Shown in pieces: positions 1 to 5,087 of a stretch of DNA of 5,345 bases. Origin of the DNA: Bdellovibrionaceae bacterium UBA2466 (GTDB taxonomy: Bacteria; Bdellovibrionota; FAC87; UBA2466). The notes beneath the pieces are model-generated. The model saw nothing but the letters and a program-made list of their open reading frames with translations, had not been told where the DNA came from and made no database searches. The DNA is taken from assembly GCA_002342225.1 (NCBI GenBank), contig DDPO01000103.1, forward strand, positions 1 through 5,345. The letters run 5' to 3'. Within the stretch, counting starts at the first letter, position 1. Every line of letters begins with the position of its first letter. Both the position numbers and the translations under genes were made by a program.

Positions 1-2
1 AA

Positions 3-818
3 TTACAACCAGTTAAAAGACAATCATTATTAGAAAAATTAAGACGTGATCTTAACCTTTGCACTGAACCAGTGAACTGGGCATGGAATGAGGATAGATC
101 ATGGAAGGAAAACATAAAACCCCACTTGGCAAGGCCAGATGTGGGGTACGTTGTCGGAGAAGCCATCGACCCCAACCCGTTTCCTTCATGGACTGAGACT
201 ATCGACCAGATAAGAGATACTAGGCAGAGATCGTGGCCCTTTCACGGAACCGTTTCAGAATACCTAAGCGCTTGTAGACCCCTACTTCTAAACTCGCCAG
301 CGGCATATCTAGTTGATTGCTACCTTGACCCTTTGTCAGATGTCGCCGAATCACTTGTTCGTTCGCTGTTGGCGCTTATTAATGGATCAAAATGCTACTC
401 AATCGAGATAATAACGCGTAGAGCCTCCTTCGGACTAAGGTCAAAGACCTCAGACAAAGGATATCTCACCGATGAAGAATTGCATGACCAAGTAACTAGG
501 ATCTACAAACCGCTCATTCCTAAGCAACGGAAGATGGTCATACATCTTGTGGAAGAAGGTAAATTTGGCGGCGATTCCCTGAGGCTGCATGACAGATTTT
601 TTTTAACTTTACATGGATCAATTAACTTTGGGCAGGGATTCCTAGTAGTAAATCAAAAACTACCGCAGCAAAACGCGTTTATCACCGATAGGAGACATCA
701 CGATCATCTTAAAGACACATTTATCGAAGGAGTTGCAAACTTCGAGAGAAATAGAATAAGGAAAGCACAAATCGCATATCCTATTGACGTAAGTCAAATT
801 TTTTTTAATAACAGCTAA
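3..818 (+). CDS. 5'-truncated gene, degenerate phospholipase D-like protein
   Basis: The 3' part of a gene entering from the left edge, with about 271 codons visible. A GTG at 72 could be called as the start, but the frame is open back to base 3, reads as plausible protein (VKRQSLLEKLRRDLNLC) and there is no Shine-Dalgarno site before 72, so I treat it as partial. Counting from that GTG, likely beta strands AYLVDCYLDP (78-87), YSIEIITRR (109-117) and KMVIHLVEE (154-162) lead to LHDRFFLTLHGSINFGQGF (172-190). This resembles one HKD repeat of the phospholipase D superfamily: His173, Arg175 in place of Lys, and a downstream GSIN. The usual Asp is absent and the spacing to GSxN is shorter than normal, so catalysis by the standard mechanism is doubtful. 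The coiled-coil gene follows 16 bp later in the same direction, suggesting a shared transcript. I do not recognise a named family; the fold call is tentative. The frame contains two T8 runs (597-604 and 799-806). Confidence 0.75.
   Translation, partial: LQPVKRQSLLEKLRRDLNLCTEPVNWAWNEDRSWKENIKPHLARPDVGYVVGEAIDPNPFPSWTETIDQIRDTRQRSWPFHGTVSEYLSACRPLLLNSPAAYLVDCYLDPLSDVAESLVRSLLALINGSKCYSIEIITRRASFGLRSKTSDKGYLTDEELHDQVTRIYKPLIPKQRKMVIHLVEEGKFGGDSLRLHDRFFLTLHGSINFGQGFLVVNQKLPQQNAFITDRRHHDHLKDTFIEGVANFERNRIRKAQIAYPIDVSQIFFNNS
784..797 (+). promoter_or_regulatory. inverted repeat and possible promoter before the coiled-coil gene
   Basis: TTGAC-GTAA-GTCAA is a perfect 5-bp inverted repeat. Its left arm forms TTGACG (784-789), close to a sigma-70 -35 box, and TAATAA (806-811) lies 16 bp downstream as a weak -10. 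This could be an internal promoter with an operator for the gene starting at 835. It lies inside the end of the upstream coding sequence, so the match may be chance. Confidence 0.2.
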
Positions 819-827
819 CGTTGTTAT
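808..827 (+). other. intergenic hairpin with the stop codon in its loop
   Basis: ATAACAGC (808-815) pairs with GTTGTTAT (820-827), giving an 8-bp stem with one G-U pair and a four-base TAAC loop. The TAA stop of the upstream gene (816-818) sits exactly in the loop. No U-run follows on the plus strand, so it is not an intrinsic terminator. It ends 7 nt before the ATG at 835 and occupies the place where a Shine-Dalgarno site would be, so it may influence coupling of the two genes. Confidence 0.35.
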
Positions 828-834
828 GTAAAAA

Positions 835-2511
835 ATGTTAGACAAACTATTTTTCCCAAATAAAAAGCTTCAGATTGCCGAAAGGCAATTGGTAAGTCTT
901 CGTGACGAGCTCAACCGGGCACTCGAACGCATAAAGGCTGCTGAAAAGAATCAAGAAAAGCACGAGAATTCGCTAGAACAAATCGCGGAGCTTAAAAAGA
1001 CCAAAACAGAACTCGAACAAAGCCTGCAATACGTTGAAACCGAACGATGGAGGTTAGCTAGAGAGGTTAGAAGTCTAAATGGTCAAGTCGGTAAGTTAAG
1101 AAACGAGTTAGATGAAAATCGGAAGAATCACTCAGATCAAATTGAGCTGACCCGACGTTATAAAGAAGAATGTGAATCATTGAAAAACCAATTAAAGAAA
1201 TTAGAAAATGATACTAATCTCGCAGCCGTGCAGAGCAAAAGTCAAGAAGTTGAAATTAGAGAATTAAAGATTAGCATTGAACGAGCAAATAAAAGTATAG
1301 ATAAGTACAAATCCGATATCGATGACTTAAATGTAAAGCTGACTGAAGCCTCAAGGCTTTCGTCGTTAGATTCGCCTGCTATGAAGAAGAAAATAGGTGA
1401 TCTCGAATTAATGCTTCAAGGTGCACGAAATTGTCTACATGCCGAAAAATTAAAGGCTGATTCACTAGATCGCTTAGGAAGGGAGCTCAAAAGTGAACTC
1501 GATAAATTGAGAGACTCAGAAAACAATTTACGACTCGTAAACAAACAATTAAAAGGCCAGATAAACCCAATTGTATCTGCAAATAAGGCTCAGAACAAAC
1601 TTAACAACATTGTCAAAAAACTTTCAATGACAGAATCGAAGTATGAAGATTTGATTAGAGAAAATGAATTACTTGCTGAAACACACTTAGCTAGAGAAGC
1701 CGCTCTGCTGGAGTTGCTTGAACGCGAGAAAAAAATCAACGAGTCACTTAGGGAAAACGTAGCAAAATCTGAGCAATATTTGGCAATCAAAGGTGGAAAA
1801 TCAGCTAGTAAACAAGATAAAGCGCCTGTAAAAAATGAATTTGTGGCTAACTCAGCAAAACCGGATAGCGGAAAATTGTCTGACGCGGGTTTGAGTTCAA
1901 AAAGTCCAAATGCGATTTCATCTGAAATACAGAGTACCTCCAATAACAACGAGTCTGAAGCAGACGCGTGGAATAAGCTGCTGGGTCAAGGTACAAAGCT
2001 GAAACTCAAGCCGATTAACCAAAAGAAAGAGGACGCATCGATTTGCGCCACTAACTCAGCCATAGATTCCGAGCTCGAGTTTTCTGGTCCGTTCAGAGTT
2101 GCAGGCGCCACCGAGAAATCGCTAAACAACTCAGTAGAATCACTTACTAAAGTTTTTGAACTTATTGAAAAAAGCCCGAGAAAATATCTAAATTTGGATA
2201 ATATGCTTGAGTACCTGAGGAGAAATTTAAACACAACGGTTCGAGTAATCGATATGGACGTCCTAACTCTATCAGTGTCCGCTCTTCAGCGCACCGACTT
2301 TCGTGCTAGTGGCATTTTCAAGATGAAAACAATTGGCGCATTAGACCATGTACTTATCAAGAAAGTAGAAAAAGCCTGCTCTCTTTCCCTTCTCGCTTTG
2401 ACGATGGATGTCCCGACACCATGGCATCTTTATGTTTTTCGATTTATTAAGGCAGAATCAGTTAGACTATCTTCCACCAAAGATACGCCCAAAAATACTA
2501 CGAGTGCATAG
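835..2511 (+). CDS. long coiled-coil protein with unknown C-terminal domain
   Basis: A complete 558-residue protein that I cannot assign to a named family. Residues about 10-315 are almost unbroken heptad-type coiled coil, rich in Leu, Glu, Lys, Asn and Arg. Likely breaks are near 176-183 (SSLDSP) and 241-250 (GQINPIVSAN). Residues about 316-425 are a Ser/Lys/Asn-rich, probably disordered linker. Residues about 430-545 look like a compact mixed alpha/beta domain, with strand-like segments TTVRVIDMDVLTLSV and HLYVFRFI. I see no Walker A motif, signal peptide or membrane helix, so it is not an SMC/Rad50/DndD-type ATPase and is probably cytosolic. The ATG at 835 is the first start after an in-frame TAA (829-831). 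No clear Shine-Dalgarno site precedes it, which suggests coupling to the upstream gene or unusual initiation. A structural or scaffold role, perhaps partnering the upstream PLD-like protein, is inference. The gene is notably A-rich compared with the minus-strand genes. Confidence 0.85.
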   Translation: MLDKLFFPNKKLQIAERQLVSLRDELNRALERIKAAEKNQEKHENSLEQIAELKKTKTELEQSLQYVETERWRLAREVRSLNGQVGKLRNELDENRKNHSDQIELTRRYKEECESLKNQLKKLENDTNLAAVQSKSQEVEIRELKISIERANKSIDKYKSDIDDLNVKLTEASRLSSLDSPAMKKKIGDLELMLQGARNCLHAEKLKADSLDRLGRELKSELDKLRDSENNLRLVNKQLKGQINPIVSANKAQNKLNNIVKKLSMTESKYEDLIRENELLAETHLAREAALLELLEREKKINESLRENVAKSEQYLAIKGGKSASKQDKAPVKNEFVANSAKPDSGKLSDAGLSSKSPNAISSEIQSTSNNNESEADAWNKLLGQGTKLKLKPINQKKEDASICATNSAIDSELEFSGPFRVAGATEKSLNNSVESLTKVFELIEKSPRKYLNLDNMLEYLRRNLNTTVRVIDMDVLTLSVSALQRTDFRASGIFKMKTIGALDHVLIKKVEKACSLSLLALTMDVPTPWHLYVFRFIKAESVRLSSTKDTPKNTTSA

Positions 2512-2555
2512 TCTTTTCTTGTGTCTGATTTCAGGGAAAATCCGAGATACTTAAT
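2512..2555. other. convergent intergenic junction
   Basis: Only 44 bp separate the stop of the coiled-coil gene (TAG, 2509-2511) from the stop of the DGQHR gene on the other strand (TAA, 2558-2556). The best self-complementarity is a weak, bulged GATTT/AAATC stem at about 2527-2542, with no adjacent T-run suited to either strand. I see no credible intrinsic terminator, so the two transcripts may overlap antisense or end by another mechanism. Confidence 0.6.
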
Positions 2556-3797
2556 TTAGGCTCTCTGTGGCAGCTTTAGACCCTTGGGGTCGGGAACCCG
2601 CTCTTTCCATTCTGCTAGCAGCTTGTTTTCGTCGACTTCTGCGCCAATGAGATACGCTATGAACTTAGTCGCGAAATTGCGATCGGTAGGACCTGAGATT
2701 ATTGTGCCCCTCTGCCCAAAGAAAACATGTTGCCAGATCGAATTCTTTGTGGACCAATCGATCCTATTCAGGTGAGATATGGCCTTCGCAACGTTACCTT
2801 TGCCATCGTGAATAAATTCAGCGACAGCCTCAATAATAGCTCTTTGAATCACAGGTTTCAAACACGGATAGTCTTCTCTGAGGTCGCTCCTTTGCTTTGT
2901 AGCATTGGGCGATCGATCCGCCAACGCGTCCGCCCAAGGGCCAAAGTTGCTGAGCATTTGTTGCCACAGCGAAGAGCTTTCCCCCCAATACAGGTCGACC
3001 TTAGTCTGATCGGGTAGCTCCAGCAGGTTGAGTTTTGCTCCGTTATTACATACGCTTTCGAGGAATGTTAGGGTAGATTCATAGACAGTGGGAAGAGTTG
3101 TGAATGCTCCCTGCGATCTAGAAATTGTGTTGGTCGTCAACAATACGAGATGGGGTTCTGGCAACAGATTCTTTACAAGTTCTCTAGCAATCAACGCCGC
3201 TACGTTATCGTCGTCCGTTATGAGATTATCACCCTTGGCAGCTGGCTTGGCATACTGATTAACTTTATTAAATATCTTACGCGCTTTGACCCTATCATGT
3301 TGAATTAAAATTAATGCAACATCATCCTGTCTCACCGCTGGGTTTACTGCAAATGTATTTATGTCCTGCTTTTTCTCGTCTTTACCCAAAATAGCAAATT
3401 CAAGTGCACAAAGTCGATGCTGTCCATCTAATGGGGTAAGAACTTGTCCTTTAGAACAATGCAAAACTCCAATTTCTTCAAACAAATTCCTATACATCTT
3501 GGGTAAGTCTTTGCCTAGTACTTGATCCAAGCTTTCGAAGTCTGCCGGAGGCCCCATTATTGAGACAATGAAAGCTCCAAAAAATCTGTCGTCATTTTTT
3601 GCTAAGTAGGGCGCAATGTGATCCTTAACCCTCTTATAATTAATCTCCCGCTGATAGCGTTCTTCTGGTGTCAGATTTTCCCAACCGTCTACATCCCTTG
3701 GAATCCTAACGTAATTAACAACATCCATCGCTTTCATTGTGGCAAGGTAGTAGGTGGTGTTACCAAACTTTGCTCGTTTAACAACAATTGGTTGCAT
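2556..3797 (-). CDS. DGQHR-motif protein, DndB-like
   Basis: A complete 413-residue protein. The signature is LTPLDGQHRLCALEFA at residues 120-135, with DGQHR at 124-128. It is followed by FNKVNQYAKPAAKGDNLITDDDNVAALIAREL (about 175-207), read here in two parts: an Asn/Tyr-rich segment and an acidic ITDDDN box (193-198). This architecture is that of the DGQHR/DndB family. Known DndB proteins are accessory to DNA phosphorothioation: they are not needed for sulfur insertion but modulate its frequency and act as transcriptional regulators of dnd genes. The length is slightly above the usual roughly 350-400 residues, and the C-terminal third (after about 260) is helical and unassigned. The ATG at 3797 has an AGGGG Shine-Dalgarno site 5 nt away, made from the last codons of the GIY-YIG gene, which stops 1 nt upstream, so the two are translationally coupled. 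Family is confident. Role as regulator or modification cofactor here is inferred from the family and the DndC-like neighbour. Confidence 0.88.
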   Translation of the reverse strand: MQPIVVKRAKFGNTTYYLATMKAMDVVNYVRIPRDVDGWENLTPEERYQREINYKRVKDHIAPYLAKNDDRFFGAFIVSIMGPPADFESLDQVLGKDLPKMYRNLFEEIGVLHCSKGQVLTPLDGQHRLCALEFAILGKDEKKQDINTFAVNPAVRQDDVALILIQHDRVKARKIFNKVNQYAKPAAKGDNLITDDDNVAALIARELVKNLLPEPHLVLLTTNTISRSQGAFTTLPTVYESTLTFLESVCNNGAKLNLLELPDQTKVDLYWGESSSLWQQMLSNFGPWADALADRSPNATKQRSDLREDYPCLKPVIQRAIIEAVAEFIHDGKGNVAKAISHLNRIDWSTKNSIWQHVFFGQRGTIISGPTDRNFATKFIAYLIGAEVDENKLLAEWKERVPDPKGLKLPQRA

Positions 3798-3798
3798 A

Positions 3799-4119
3799 CT
3801 AGCCCCTAGCGTTGATTAGATTTAGCATCGGCGAAAGTCTATCAATTTGATCTTGCTCAATTTCTTTTATTCTTGATACATTTTTTGCATCAACCACGAA
3901 GAATTCTACCCTTAGCGCTTTCCCATGGCACCTTATCCACATCCCGAGCCTACGGTTGTGCGACCCGCGCCAATGTTGCTTCAAGCGATCTTTGAGCGTC
4001 TGATCTCGGGCCGATCCGACGTAGAGACATATTTTTCCTAAAAAAACTCGGTAAATTCCCGGCGCGTCTGGAGCCCATCTCGAAATGTTTACATAGCTGA
4101 AGCCGACTGTTTGGTGCAT
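3799..4119 (-). CDS. stand-alone GIY-YIG nuclease domain protein
   Basis: A complete 106-residue protein consisting of little more than one GIY-YIG domain. The motif is intact: PGIYRVF with GIY at 21-23, LYVG with YVG at 33-35, then LKDRLKQHW with the expected Arg45. The C-terminal element EQDQIDRLSPMLN has Glu88 nine residues before Pro97 and twelve before Asn100, the spacing seen in UvrC-type domains, which makes Glu88 the likely metal ligand. All expected catalytic positions are present, so it is probably an active Mg-dependent endonuclease. The ATG at 4119 has TGGAG (4129-4133) 9 nt upstream. It lies between DndC-like and DndB-like genes, 1 nt from the latter, so it may supply the cutting activity of the cassette or nick DNA during modification; both are inference. 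Small GIY-YIG proteins also occur in repair and in unrelated roles (YhbQ/URI type), so the context carries the functional argument. Confidence 0.88.
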   Translation of the reverse strand: MHQTVGFSYVNISRWAPDAPGIYRVFLGKICLYVGSARDQTLKDRLKQHWRGSHNRRLGMWIRCHGKALRVEFFVVDAKNVSRIKEIEQDQIDRLSPMLNLINARG

Positions 4120-4128
4120 CTACTTATG

Positions 4129-4133
4129 CTCCA
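4129..4133 (-). promoter_or_regulatory. ribosome binding site of the GIY-YIG gene
   Basis: TGGAG on the minus strand lies 9 nt before the ATG at 4119. It supports this start and independent initiation after the 104-bp gap. Confidence 0.5.
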
Positions 4134-4150
4134 ATCTTTTAACTTTAGAA

Positions 4151-4159
4151 ATCATAACA
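4151..4159 (-). promoter_or_regulatory. extended -10 promoter candidate for the GIY-YIG and DGQHR genes
   Basis: On the minus strand the sequence reads TGT-TATGAT: a five-of-six match to the sigma-70 -10 box with the TGn extension that can replace a -35 box. The hexamer 17 bp upstream (GTCAGG) is a poor -35. Transcription would start near 4144, giving a leader of about 25 nt with the ribosome binding site at 4129-4133. This fits the otherwise unexplained 104-bp gap within a tightly packed operon. Confidence 0.4.
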
Positions 4160-4167
4160 CTTATGGT

Positions 4168-4183
4168 TCTCGTCCTGACGAGA
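4168..4183. promoter_or_regulatory. perfect 7-bp inverted repeat, possible operator
   Basis: TCTCGTC-CT-GACGAGA is a perfect inverted repeat with a 2-bp centre. It lies directly upstream of the extended -10 candidate, covering the -35 position, between the DndC-like and GIY-YIG genes. Its placement fits an operator for a dimeric regulator. Because DndB proteins can repress dnd promoters, the downstream DGQHR protein is one candidate binder. An RNA hairpin that tunes expression within the operon is the alternative. Confidence 0.35.
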
Positions 4184-4223
4184 CCTTGAGCCGCCTTCCA
4201 CTGATTGAAAGTGATGCTAGGTT

Positions 4224-5087
4224 TCATTTGTGGCACACGAGACACGCACCTGCACCTTCGTCCAGCATCAGTATCTCATCGACGTCTTCGTACTCTTTGC
4301 CGTCAAGACTTCTGAGCGGGTTGGAAACTTGTCTTGACTTAACCCGACTCTTGCGTGACTCAAAGTCGGTCTTAATTTGCTGAACACGCTCGGGCCGCTC
4401 AAGCATCTCAAGAGGTTCGCCGTGTGTCCATGTAAACGGACTTTCATGTTCTAGCGCAGTCTTTTCATATCGCTTCGCTTCTTCAAAACGATCGGGATGC
4501 GTTTCCTTCAAACGGACCCACTCAATTTTTTGCTGAAAAAAGCAAAAAGTGCAACCACTTCGTGAGCGCCATTCGTAGTATTTTGGAAGGCCAATTCCTG
4601 AGCTGTTAAGTAGCTCTATTACCCCTTCTTTATCAACTCCTGCCTCTATAAAAGGCATCTTAGTGGTGAGGCCCTTTTCAGTGTTCCAGAGGCCTTGTCG
4701 ATGATCCTCGTCTCTTCGAATAGCGACATACTGGATCACAGAATCCCCGGCCTTAAGCAAGGGGTTCACCCAATTCTTGAAGGGCTCAAGCTTCAGCTTA
4801 CGAGTGCACCATCTTGTTTGCGCTGAGGGAAGGAAGTAGCCGTAGCGACGAAGCCACCAGTCGAAATCACGCTCTCGCCCGTCGATTGCCCCGGCTCCAA
4901 GTCGATTGATTGGCTTACAGAGTACTCCCTCAAGGCGACTTAGAAAATCATAAACCTCAGGCAATTCCTTACCCGTATCGGTAAAGAAGTACTCGATCTC
5001 TAATTCGGGAAAATTTTGGCTCATGAATATTGCGAGCGCGGCACTGTCCTTACCACCCGACAGGCCCAAAACATGATGCGTCTTCAT
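4224..5087 (-). CDS. PP-loop ATP pyrophosphatase, PAPS reductase/DndC-like
   Basis: A complete 287-residue protein of the PAPS reductase/adenine nucleotide alpha-hydrolase superfamily. The PP-loop SGGKDS is at residues 10-15, the second nucleotide-binding element FFTDTGKELPEV at 35-46, and VAIRRDEDHR at 121-130 matches the family's later Arg-rich motif. Cys94 (TRWCTRKLK), Cys179 and Cys182 (SGCTFC) form the C...CxxC set that binds an iron-sulfur cluster in DndC and several tRNA-thiolating relatives; Cys57 could be a fourth ligand. The C-terminus ends in a further CxxC (ACLVCHK, Cys282 and Cys285). DndC activates its target with ATP for sulfur insertion into DNA; assimilatory PAPS reductases lack this cysteine pattern. 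It is much shorter than typical DndC (about 500 residues). The ATG at 5087 has AAGGA (5094-5098) 6 nt upstream and overlaps the stop of the previous gene as ATGA. A role in DNA sulfur modification is inferred from the family plus the DGQHR neighbour; tRNA or other thiolation cannot be excluded. Confidence 0.88.
   Translation of the reverse strand: MKTHHVLGLSGGKDSAALAIFMSQNFPELEIEYFFTDTGKELPEVYDFLSRLEGVLCKPINRLGAGAIDGRERDFDWWLRRYGYFLPSAQTRWCTRKLKLEPFKNWVNPLLKAGDSVIQYVAIRRDEDHRQGLWNTEKGLTTKMPFIEAGVDKEGVIELLNSSGIGLPKYYEWRSRSGCTFCFFQQKIEWVRLKETHPDRFEEAKRYEKTALEHESPFTWTHGEPLEMLERPERVQQIKTDFESRKSRVKSRQVSNPLRSLDGKEYEDVDEILMLDEGAGACLVCHK

Noticed and set aside
72..74. GTG at 72 as the true start of the first gene
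   Set aside because: The frame is open upstream to base 3 with protein-like codons, and no Shine-Dalgarno site precedes the GTG. The gene is more simply truncated by the window edge.
597..604. Programmed frameshift at T8 runs (597-604 and 799-806)
   Set aside because: The zero frame is continuous and protein-like on both sides, and a shift at 799-806 would not join the downstream frame because of the in-frame TAA at 829-831.
1590..1949. Antisense open frame of about 119 codons within the coiled-coil gene
   Set aside because: It is Ser/Phe/Leu-rich, as expected from reading Lys/Glu/Arg-rich codons backwards, with no ribosome binding site and no recognisable motif.
835..2511. Coiled-coil protein as a DndD/SMC/Rad50-type ATPase
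   Set aside because: There is no Walker A motif near the N-terminus and no Walker B or ABC signature after the coiled coil.
2527..2542. Intrinsic terminator at the convergent junction
   Set aside because: The stem is weak, AT-rich and bulged, and no T-run follows on either strand.
2727..3017. Plus-strand open frame opposite the DGQHR gene
   Set aside because: The opposite strand encodes a well-supported family protein, and this frame shows no motif or initiation signal.
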